Shown: one piece after another, positions 13,601-25,900 of the stretch | Layout of the letters: every line of letters begins with the position of its first letter | How positions within the stretch are numbered: the first letter of the stretch is position 1 | From: Tubiluchus corallicola | Lineage: Eukaryota > Priapulida > Priapulimorpha > Priapulimorphida > Tubiluchidae | Assembly (NCBI GenBank): GCA_030141605.1 | Contig: JAQGDQ010000373.1 | Location: 124,001-188,000, forward strand | Direction: 5' to 3' | Length of the DNA stretch: 64,000 bases | Translations under genes and position numbers: made by a program | Notes under the pieces: generated by a model | Seen by the model: only the letters and a program-made list of their open reading frames with translations | What the model was told of the DNA's origin: nothing | Database searches by the model: none

Positions 13601-16239
13601 GGATTGCATGCTGTTTTGAACTTTTTAATGATAAAGAATGTAATTAGTGGAAGTGCTGAATTATTCGAATGTATAATATAGGTTCGAATTAAAGAAATTC
13701 GCTTGAATCGAATTCGAACGTTCGATGTTCACCCCTACTCATCATGCCAGAATTTGAATGACCTTCATAACAGTCCCAGCCGTTATAGCAGCAGTGATTA
13801 CTTGACCTCTGTGACCTTTGACCTTTCGTAACTATGGGGATGACCATGTTCGAATGTTTGGCAAATCACGAGGCATTATAATTCCAATCACCCTGGCAAA
13901 CCCAACAACTTACGTTTCTTTTCCAGACTCGTCACCGGGGGCAATTGTCGCCATGGGAACAGAAGACGTCGTTGATGCTGACAGCTGATCCTGACTCGGT
14001 TTCCGCGCCTGTTCGCTGATTTTCTGGGCGGCCGTGATGTCCAACGGTGCATGCTCCTTTCGCTGCAAACAAATGCGTAATTCTAAATTTTGAAAACTTC
14101 GCCTGAGAACGAGGACAGAATTAGATTACTCTTAAAAATTTCTACGCCTCATTCTAGTTATCGAGTTTAAACAAAGACCTTAATCTTATTTTATCTTATT
14201 CTGTAGTAATTAGCAACAAATTTTGACACAGAGAAGCTGTTAGTTATGCAGAAAAAAAAAAATTTCCACATGGACAAAGCAATTCCAATAAGGTTTAACT
14301 GTATTAAACAGGGTTCCCACAGAATTTTAAAATAAATTTCCCTGACTTTTAGCTGATCAAATATTGATTTTCCATGACCAAGATAAGCAAAAATTGCATT
14401 ACCAGTATACATATTCAAATATTTTTGTGTATGGACATTCACACACATACTGATATATAATGTGTCGGCACAGTTGCAGTAGTGCTAACGAAATTACACT
14501 AATCACATTAAATAAACTTTCTTAATCCAATCATTATTTTTGGAACAGAAATTGAAACTGGGAGCCTGTCATAGGAAAATTTTATTTGAACACGAATCAC
14601 TGAAAAATATCTTTGGAAAAATATCGGCTCACGGTGATTATTTTTGCAAGCCTTTCCAATTTCCCCGACTTTCCACCCCATTTTCATCATTTTTCCTGAC
14701 ATCTTACAAAACTGTCTTCTTCCCTGACTTCCCAGGATAGCCTGTATTTTCAAGGATTTTCTAGAATTTTCCCTAACCGTGGGAATCCTGAATTAACAAC
14801 AAAAGTGGTTAGCTTTGCAGACAAAAAAATGTTCCACGCGGACAAAGCAAGTTTCAAAACGGTGATGTTAAATGACCATGTAAAAGTCAAATGAACCAAA
14901 TACCATCCTAGTAAGTGCATTTTGCCATTTTTATTCTAATATTTTCAGCTTGTAATTTAAACGTACAGCCAGTACAAACTTAAATTTAACATTAAACTAC
15001 AAAGGTGTAAGCTTTTTTTCAAAGTTGCATTTTAGGAATACTGACAGAGTAGAGGGAACAGAACTGTACCAGAATATTCAGGCGAAATTTGAACAAGTAT
15101 CAGTTCAAGACAAATACAGTCAACCTCGGGTGGTATAAGGTACTCACTTATAAGGGACACGCATTTATAACGGACCACCAATACCGGTCCCAATTTTTCG
15201 TAATGTTTTTCCTACGTAAAAATTTTCGTATATAAGGTACTCAGATATAAGGGACTTTCGGTTATAAGGGACGATATCTTCAGGTCCCGCGTAATAGAAA
15301 CCCAGTTAAATTACCTCGCATATAAGGGACCCTATGATCAAATCGAAATTGGTTAAATTTTAACCTCAATTTTGCACAAATTCGGCCTTTGAACAGTTCG
15401 GTTTCCACGGTCACATACATCTCGCATCACTGAAGGAGCTTCCTACATACCATTTGCACTGAATGTGTAGCAATAATCCATAAAAATATGGGTAAAAGTA
15501 CAGAAAAGTACAGGTCTAGATACACCCTCGGTCTGACTCAACTTCGGCTATAAGGGACATCGGATATATGGAATGATTTTTTCCAGGCCTGAGGTGTCCC
15601 TTATATCCCAGGTTGACTGTATACAGAAGTAACTTATACTAAAAATCGTTTTATAGTAGAGAATTTTGAAGTAGAATAAAGAATAAAAGAATTTCAGATG
15701 CTTCAGCAAAAAAACTGAATTTCAGCAAAAGGAGACTGAAATAATTTAAAAAAAATATGGATTAAAAATCATTTTTTAGGCATAAAAAATGCTAAAATAG
15801 CATCTTATTTCGTCTGCTAATTGCAAATAAAAGGTAAATAATCATGCTAACGAAACTTGTAGTGCCAAACATAATTTTGTAGCTAAATAAACGTGCTAAA
15901 TAATAATAAAAAACATCAAATAAACAACGTATGCAGTAAACATTAGTTGTTTATTTACGATTGTCTCCATTTTAGCGTGGAGTTCACTCTTGCATTCATT
16001 CGCCAACAGTGGAACAAATTCACAATCATTAGTTTTTTAAGCAAAATTTAATCGAAAGAAAAAAATCCGGAAAAAGCTGGATTTGAACCGCGAATCTTTG
16101 AGTTACAAATTGTACATTTGTCGCACTGTTAGCTGATAATCTTGCAACGAAAAGTGAAAACCGCTAAAATGTATTCATGACTTAAAAAGACACTAGTGCG
16201 GAGTCATTAGTCTATATATAAGCATGCCAACAACGTGAA

Positions 16240-16271
<32 letters not shown>

Positions 16272-16879
16272 ATAACTCAATTTTTGGCCGTTTATTTGTT
16301 ATTTCTGCTAAAGCTAAGAATCTGGCTTAGCAAATAGCCAACCATGCCTAAAAACTCGGCATCTGAATGCAAACTTCTGCGAGTTTCCAGCCAAGCAAGA
16401 ATGAGAGTCAAACGAGTCGTGCACGTTTGACAATTTTGCTATCTGACGCTAAAAATTTAGCGTCCGAAGTCTCAGCAATAAAACTGTGATAAGCGAATTG
16501 TCGAATCGTCTTGGACGCTCTCATTTTGAACAAAAAGTGACATCACTGTGGTACACTTAACCTTTGACCTACAGCAACTGCGTGTGCACAACGTAACTGC
16601 GAACGGGCTTATTCTCATTGTCGGAACGCTGACGGTTTAGTCTAGTGGTAACGCGTTTGCTTTCCGTCAGGGAGGTCGTGAGTTCGAACCAGCGGCCGGG
16701 TCATACCAAAGACTTTGAAAATGGTACCTGCTGTTGCCCTGCCTGACGCGTGGTATTTAGGGTAAAAGTGGCGTAATAATAGTCTCTGTTATGTAGTTGT
16801 AGGTTGTTATTTACAATCGGCGATAATAGCTCTTTGAGCTAATGTTAATTGTTGACCCAAAAGACGACTTTAAATAAAG

Positions 16880-16912
<33 letters not shown>

Positions 16913-19900
16913 GCTTAAGCGAATTGATGTACGATTCCATTCCGTTAAAATGTCCAACTATGATCAACCGACGGTAAACGTTGTCAAATTAAAACTGTCA
17001 GTTCGAATGCGAAAATAAAAAAACTTTTGCTCAGCTTTAAATCAACATACCAAGAGAAGCAAAATACGCACACACCTACGAAACAAGCGAACAGTCGGCA
17101 GTATGTGAAACATGCAAGAAAGAAATGGTGTATAGAGTTGCCATATAAGTGCAGTGACTCTCATTACCACGTTATGATTTTACATTATTACTGGTCTATT
17201 TCACCGGAAAATGACTAATAAAAATCGTTTAATTTTAATTGATTATTCTAGTAAGTGAAAGCTGTCCAAAATGAACGAAATTCGTCGGAGATGTGCCGAA
17301 ATAAACATTTTTGCGAGGAAGATTCCGACAAAGTAATTTTAGTTGGTTTACGAGTTAATAATATTCTTTAATTTCAATTTTACAAATAGGGCTAGACCCA
17401 AATTTAAATTTAAATCAAAATTTTCGCCTACGTACTTTGAATTCTAGCACCTTGTGATCACATAAGAGAGTAGCCAAGTGGCTTTACGCGTTTGAGAAAA
17501 TTTTAGGAAAATAATTCTAGTTAACAAGAAATGAATTGATTTCGATTAAATAAGAAATAAGAATAATAAAATGATAATATTAAATAAGACAGTAGCCATT
17601 CTAGTTAACAAGAAATGAATTGATTTCGATTAAATAAGAAATAAGAATAATAAAATGATAATATTAAATAAGAGTAGCCACGTGGCTTTACGCTTTTGAC
17701 AAAATTTCCGGAAAATAATTCTAGTTAACAAGAAATTAATTGATTTCGATTTGATATCTTGTTTTTTGCAAAATCATAAAATTTCACTGCTTGTACAAAT
17801 CTATGACTGTCTACGGCTAAATTAACCAGTTATAATCGGTTTTCACTGCTAAACTCAATTCTAGTTCCTCAAACCGTCTACGGGCGACTACGGCGACTAA
17901 AGAGTCACGGTGCTCAACATGTGCCAGAGAAAAATAAATTACCTTCGCCTGAAGGCGCCGTGAAGGAGAAGACCACACTGGAATGACCTTGAAAAGCACA
18001 CAGTTCAAGGTCAGCACGTCAAATAAACACAACAGCATAACATAATGACTGTTCATATACTGGCTGTTAACTATGCAAAAAACGCGGGAGTAAAAAAATA
18101 TCCCTTGGCTGCCATTAAAAAATTCGTTTTTTAAACTCGATACATGCAACCGGACATGTCAAACCAGTATATGAACAGTTTCATAAAGAAATACCATCAA
18201 TATACAAAATATACAACAATGAAACAAACATTTCTGATTTTCGCTCAATTGCTTCTCAAAACAAAATACACTTCCTTGAATATCATTATTGCTTAGTATG
18301 TGGCAAAAAAAATCAATTTGCTTAGTATGTGGCAAAAAAATCAATTTCTATTTGCTTAAGATGAGGTCACAATTTTGCTTTAGTAAAAAAATCAAAATAA
18401 ATGCACGAAGATAGTGAGATCGAAAAACCAGTAAACTTGTGGGTCTGTTTTAAGAAGGGCGCTATTCTCAACTTGCCATGTCACATCAGTGCAAAATTCT
18501 TAAAATGCTAATATAAACTTACACCGAAAATTGGTAAAAATATCTACATTCTAGTAAAGATGTCTGACAAAGAAAGGTTAAAAAAACACTGTATGACGCA
18601 ACATTTAAAAAACAGAAACATGTGCAATTTAACTTCTAAGCAACAAGTGACGTGACTGTTTTAAGAGCTTGAGTATTGTTTTAAGAGCATGCACGTTGCT
18701 TTAAGAACTTGAGTATTGTTTTAAGAGCATGAGCATTATTCTAAGAGCATAATCATTGTTTTAAGAGCTTGAGCATAGTTTTAAGAGCATGAGCATTGTT
18801 TTAAGAGCCTGTGCATTGTTTTAAGAGCTTGTACATTGTTTGCAGAGCGTGGGCATTGTTTTAAGAGCTTGTGTATTGCGTTAAGGGCTTGCACGTTGTT
18901 TTAAGAGCTTGTGCATAGTTTCAAGAGCTTGCACATTGCTTTGAGAGCTTGTGCATTGTTTTAAGAGCTTGGACATTGCTTTAAGAGCTTGTGCATTGTT
19001 TTAAGAGCTTACACATAGCTTTAAGAGCTTATGTATTGTTTAAAGAGCTTGCACATTCTTTTAGGAGTTCGCACATTGTTTTTAGACCTTGCCCACAAAC
19101 CAATGTACAATATGGATTCCCTGCACATTGTCTTGTAAAAATCATGCAGAAACCAACAATGTTAGATCCAGTCATTATTGGCAATGGCTCTTAGAACAAA
19201 CACGGTAAGAGAGTCCTAGCAGAACCTGGTTTATGCATGTATTATGAGTTTATTTCCATTCAATTAAAGACATACCTGTACTTCAGGAATAGCAGGGGCA
19301 CTGGTCACTACCGAAGTCGACTGTCCAGTGGACTGCTGAGCTAGAGTAACCGGCTGTGGAGACTTCACCAGCTGACCTGACCCCGGAGGAGGGACACCCT
19401 GTTGTTTTGGAACAGCAGTCTGCGGAATTGGTGTGATGCATGGTTGAGACGCCACTCCTTTTAGTTGTGTGGCGGACGGGGTCATTTGCGGCACCACTCC
19501 CTGAGGTATCTGTTGTTGTCCTTGCGGTTGGGTGACGCCCGGCATCAGCGTTTGCGAGGGTGTGGCAGACGGCGGAGGAGGCATGGCCGACGTGTGCGGG
19601 ATGATGTACGTGAACCCATCTGCGCTCGGCGTCGGGATAATGCCGGGCGGGAATGCGAAGCTTGTAGGTAGAGAATGATATGCGGACTGAGACTGAAAAC
19701 CAGCCTGAAACAAACGAAATATAAAAGCTGTAAGAATACGCAAGTTGCCAAGGCATCTCTGACATTCCAGTATTGATGGGAATCGATTATCGTTTTATCA
19801 AAGAAAAATCAATTTTTTTATTGATTTTCGAATCGATACGAAACAAAATCGATTTTTTACCTAATGTCGAATCGACAAAATAAATGATTGTCACCACAGA

Positions 19901-22900
19901 AAATCGATACAATCGGATGTTCAATATCGAAATCGATGTGTCATTTCGGTGATTCGTGTGCCCTAGCTAACAATAAGCATACTGACAACAATACTTTATA
20001 TTATCATGTTATTAACCCTTTCAAACCCGTTGTATCCTGTCGGATACGAGAATATTTTCTGCCTTTAAAATTAATAAAATCTTAAAACTGACAGTTATTT
20101 GATCTGTTAATAGTTATTTTGATTTGAGCCAATAACAATAGACTAAAAATGGTGATAAAATGGCAAAGTAAAAAAATTTACGTAGCATAAAAAACTGCGC
20201 AAGGTACAGTACTTTAGAGACGACTTTGTACAGATCAGCATAGCATGCATACTAAATGTCTTAAATACTTTAAAAACTTATCAGCAGTTGCAAAATGAAG
20301 CACATTTTATGCTTCTATTGAATCCCAATGTATCCCGTGGGATACAGGCTATACTTTGCACGCGGGCACAGGTAGAATAAAAATAATTATTATGTGTAAA
20401 CAAGATGGACATACTGAACAAAAGTACCAAGCCAAAAATTTTTTTTCTTATTAGAAAAATAATTTGGACTGAAAGGGTTAACTTCAGAATCTGGTATCAC
20501 TAATTACATAAAATGATGCTTCGCAGTTTGCACTGTGCAGTACAGTGTGTACAATGCCTGTGAAACAATTTTGTGAAACGCTTATCGAAATTGAAATCGT
20601 ATCGCAACTTCTAATCATTTAACGAAATTGTGTCACAAATTTTGTATCGATTCCCATCACTTCATTCCAGCTCTAAATACACAAACTGTAAACCATTTTA
20701 TTTTAATACTAAATGTACACATAATTTATGTTTTTATATTTAGCTTGTGCCATCATCGGCAGTGAAATAGTTCTACAGTGGTGGCCCGTAGCTAAAATTA
20801 GTGGGGGTGCTACTTCAGAAAATCTTTAGCCATTGTTTTACTGCCGTGTAAAACGAAACAAACATGTAATTTGTAATTGCAATGTTAAACTAACAAACAC
20901 ACAAACATTTATCCATAAACTTGATAAATCCAAAACAAAATAATTTTTTGCCTAAATTGCCACAATTCAAGAACATACTGGTACGTACACGGTTTTTAAG
21001 CACGTGACAACTGACAACAAACTGTGTGAGCGACAGTACTTTCTCTACCTTGCAACAGACAGCGTACAGCGTGTTATCTCAGACATGTGCGCATGGCTGT
21101 ATGTGCACAACAGCCAAACACACCACTGTACTGGGTTGTGAAGCAAACAGTACTACCCTCATTTGCTCAGGACCATACAAGTATAAAAAAAACTAAAGAA
21201 CAGAGTTATTATATTGAATATTATCGATAATATTGAGTGAAAATAGGGGGTGCTGCAGTTCCATGGTGCCTATACACGAGCTGCGACAGTCTACAGCAAT
21301 AGCAAACACACCAGTGGAATCGTATTCAGCCTCTAAGATGAATCTTTTAAGCAAAAACAATGAAAGGACAAAAGTATGTGGATAATAATACGTGGATGTG
21401 TGTACTCCATTCTCCCATCAAGGAATAACCAGGAAATAGTTCTACTGATTGACACCCATCCATTTAACATACATGCTCAGAAGCGCTTAATTATGGGAAC
21501 TAAAGGCAACTTCATCTGTTATCACATAAACACTAACCAGGAAGTAGTTCTAAAGAGTATCACCCATCCATTTAACAAACACGCTTAGAAGCGCTTAACT
21601 AAGGCAACTAAGGGCACGTTCATCCCTTATCACGAAAACACTAACCTGAGACGGAGGTTGAGGTTGCGACTGCGAATGTGTGACTGGTACTTCCGGAAGC
21701 TGCCCGGCGCTTCCCTGAATTGAGCCGGAATCTCTCTGCGACTGAGCCGGCGTGTAGTGTGGCGTCGGCGTCAGGAACACGTCGGACCACAGGGAGTGTA
21801 CACTGCTATCCTGCGACTCCGTGACTGCAACAAGTAAACAGGAGAGACGTAAACAAAAACGGAACGCAAGTGAATCAATTCAATTTCTACTTGCGCAATA
21901 CGAAATTACAGCTTCTCTAAGTGAAAAATTAGCAAAAAAAACAATTTCTCGCTAATACTGATTTATAACAACTAACAGATACAAAAAATGGCTTCGTTAC
22001 TTAATTAATTAAGCTTTACATGCTTCAAAAAAATTTAAAAACATAACCAAAATAACGACCTACAAAGTTCAGGGTTTATATGTATGTATATGTATATGTA
22101 TATGTGTATATATATATATATACTGATATGTAATGTGTCGGCCAATCATTAGTTTTGGAATAGAAATCGAAACCGGGACACTGTCATAGCAAATTTTATT
22201 TGAACACGAAAATCTCTGAAAAATATGTTTGAAAAAATATCGGTTCACGGTGATTATCTTTGCAACGCTTTCCAATTTTCCTGACTTTCTGCCTCATCAT
22301 TTTCCCTGACTTTTTACCAAACCATCTTTTCCCCCGACATTCCAGGATAGCCTGTATTTTCCAGGATTTACCCAGACTGTGGGAACCCTGAAACTTCACA
22401 CCATCTGTACTCAAACAGGCGAACTCTATTGGCTTAAAAAACAGATTCAAACTTTCAGTTCTTGTTACAAACTTACCGACTAAATCGTATAATTACGACC
22501 TTCCAATGAGAGCAATCACTACAGCACGATGGTCAATGTTTAACACTTTTCTACACAGAGATGAAACAACTTAACCGCACTTTTCTGACACTAATTTTAA
22601 CATGGCAACATAACATGATGCTAAAGTTAACGTACACACTACCAGTTTTGGTAAGCTACACTAAGTGATTCATACACCTGTTAACTGAGTAACTCCTAAG
22701 TAACTATAGTGTTAACTGTGCAACATTAACAGTTAGTGTTAATAGTAATCAGGCAGAAAATGAAGGCATAACAGAAAACAATTAGCGTTTGCAGTACCGA
22801 ATGTTTTCAATTTTAATAGGTGTTATCACTAAGGATAATCTACTAATTTGAGCCATTGAACCAGACGAGGTGTTTTAGTCACGTTCTGATGTGATTGGAT

Positions 22901-25900
22901 CATCCCTCAACGGAGTAAGCAACCAGAACAAACATGACGAATGAAACTTCCCAGAACATGCACTGAACATGCATCTGGTATCCATTCACTGACCGGCCTC
23001 AACATGGCTCAACTTTGGTTGTGAGGTTACAGCAATGACACAACATACAATGACACCTGTTGCTAACATTCGGTACTACTCTAGCAATTCGCTTTTTGCT
23101 ACACCATCCAAATAGAATTAACAATACCGGGTTAGTGACAATTATAATGTTAATGTAACAGTTATGAACAAGCAGGCAACTGTTGCAGTTAAATGGCTCT
23201 GTCAGCCGACATGACAGTTACGAACAAGCAGGCAACTGTTGCAGTTAAATGGCTCTGTCGGTTAACATGACAGCTATGAACAAGCAGGCAACAGTTGCGG
23301 TTAAATGGCTCTGTTGGCTAACATGACAGCTATGAACAAGCAGGCGGCCATTACGGTTAAATGGCTCTGTTGGCTGACATGACAGCTGTGAACAAGCAGG
23401 CAACTGTTGCGGTTAAATGGCTCTGTCAGCCGACATGACAGTTACGAACAAGCAGGCAACTGTTGTAGTTAAATGGCTCTGTCTTCTAACATGACAGCTA
23501 TGAACAAGCAGGCAACTGTTGCGGTTAAATGGTTCTGTCGGGTGACATGTTACTATGTGAAATGTTACTTAGATTTTGGGACAAAGTTACACCGACGACT
23601 AATGCAGATAGCAAGACGAACTAGAGTTACTTAAATGAAGTGAAACTGCAGGCAGTGAATGCGTGATAAATTTAAAAATAAAAACAAACAAAAGGTGATG
23701 AAAAGTAAGCATCCAAGCAGAATAGCTTTGGTTGACCCAAAACGTTACTCAAATGGTGAAAACTAAATTCAATGCTTCTCAAGCAAGCGCAACGGCTCTT
23801 GCGTGAAATTGCCAACAGTTTTTAACCTCCCCGTGCCTCGGCTGCCGTGTTGCCGTGGCGACAGCTTTGCGGAACCAACTCTGCGAGTGCGCATGTGACA
23901 GTTACCATGGTTACTTACAATGCTTCCTCAGAAGAGGGGCAATCGTCGTCGGGACCCCCGTGCTCCAGCGACGATCGTACCATTGTGAACCTGACGACAA
24001 AACAATCAGAGAAAAATGCAAGCAGCTTCAAGCACATGTCAGGTAAGAGAACACAGGTAGGTAAGAAGAAATATGTTTGTCGTATTTTGTAGTGATAAGG
24101 CTTGATAGTGACTGTGATGAATGACGATGATAATGAAGATGATGATGAAGATGATGATGATGAAGATGATGATGATGATGATGATAGTAGTAATGCTGAT
24201 GGTGATGATGGTGACAATGATGATGGTGACAATGATTACGATGGTGAAGGCGACGACGACAGTGATCCGTCGACGTTGACAAAGATGATGGTTATGAACG
24301 CGTAAGTACAGGAGAATCGTGTTACGTGTTTTTCAGTTTACCGTATCTTATAGTCATCTAGTATTTAAATTTTAAAATAAACTTCCCTGACTTTTCCCTG
24401 ACCAAATAAACATTTTCCGTGACCAAGAAAATCAGAATTGCATTACCAATATACATATTCAAACATTTTTGTGTATGGACATTCATACATATACTGATAT
24501 ATAATGTGTGAACAGTTGTGGTAGTGCTAACGAAATTACACTAACCACATTAAATAAACTTTCTTAATCCAATCATTATTTTTGGAACAGAAATTGAAAC
24601 TGGGAGCCTGCCATAGCAAAATTTCATTTGAACACAAATCGCTGAAAAATATGTTTGGAAAAATATCGGTTCATCGTGATTATTTTTGCAACCCTTTCTA
24701 ATTTCCCTGGCTTTTCATCCATTTTCATCATTTTCCCTGACTTTTTACCAAATTATCTTTTTCCCTGACTTTTCCATGACTTTGCAGGATAACTTGTATT
24801 TTCAAGGATTTTCCCTGACTGTGTGAACCCTGTTTAAATTTAAACGTTTTTGACGTGAGCAACCCGAATGCAATTTGTTAAAAATTACTTGAACCGACAA
24901 TTGAAAAATTGCTTTGACTCCAAGAAATAGTGCTTCTGAATCAATATAGTAACTATGACCAACCGCAGATGTTTTTGTGTTCACCCAATCAAATGCTAAC
25001 CAGAGCAAGTAGTGCTTCACTTTGGGAAACCAGTCCTGCGCTACACCACAAACCATTTTTTACTTGACTGCACTTGTAAAGAATGTTGTAACTTTATAGA
25101 GGCAAATTTCATAAATAAATCTGCATTATATAAAGATGAAATCATGTCTGGTCGGGTTTAATTTATGCGTAATTTATTCACGCCCATGCAGTGTGGACAT
25201 GCCTCAAATAAACGCGGAGTAGTATAAGAAAAAGCATGGCCCCAAACTATCAAAGATTTGAGCCAAGGAGGGTCAAAATACAAGCTCGTTAAGCCACTCA
25301 GTGACCACTGGTTTAAAGCACAAGAAAACCCTCCACCTACATAAAGTTTAAAAAATTCATTTTGAAATTTTATGCCACTTACTGCATACAGGGCTTGCAT
25401 CGGCCGTAGCGCTGTATAAAACTGTAAATTAAACTCGTGCGCGATGACCATTAGATGCAGTCCTTTTGATGGTAGGTCGGTAGAAACAAGTTTAGATAAC
25501 ATTGCGCGAAGTTTGAAAAAATAATCAGAGCATTCGTAGCATACTTGTCTAACTAAATAAAATTTTAAATTACTGTATCTTGTCAATAAGAATAGAAATA
25601 CATTTTTTGGTTAGTGAGTGGCGCACGATGGAGGGTGAACCAGCGATATTTTATCAATTGGCATAAACATTTCAAGTTATTATTTCTAGTTATGTAAGTC
25701 TTTCCAGCAGGTAAGTGAACTGCTAAATAATATAGATTTGCATGGAAAGTTTTTTGGGACATAATTTAACATTTCTTCCCCTGATATTTATGTGGGTGAC
25801 GTCATGTGATGGCTCAGTCGGAACAGTGTTGCGGGAGATTTAAAATGAAAACAAACAAAAATTACTTTTAACGCAAGTACGGTATATGCATAAAATTGCT

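Noticed and set aside
16078-16140. Possible functional tRNA gene on the minus strand
   Set aside because: Only the B box and part of an anticodon arm are recognisable; the T stem does not pair and base 33 is not U.
17817-18149. 110-codon minus-strand frame in the intron between WNK exons 9 and 10
   Set aside because: Exons 9 and 10 already join in phase 0; the frame has no matching acceptor/donor pair that I could support and no family resemblance.
23847-24092. Plus-strand frame with a donor-like CAG/gtaag at about 24040
   Set aside because: It is antisense to exon 7, has no partner exons, and the minus-strand splice sites are better and phase-matched.
23915-24305. Asp-rich, Ser-rich and His-rich open frames
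   Set aside because: Artefacts of the GAT/GAA repeat.
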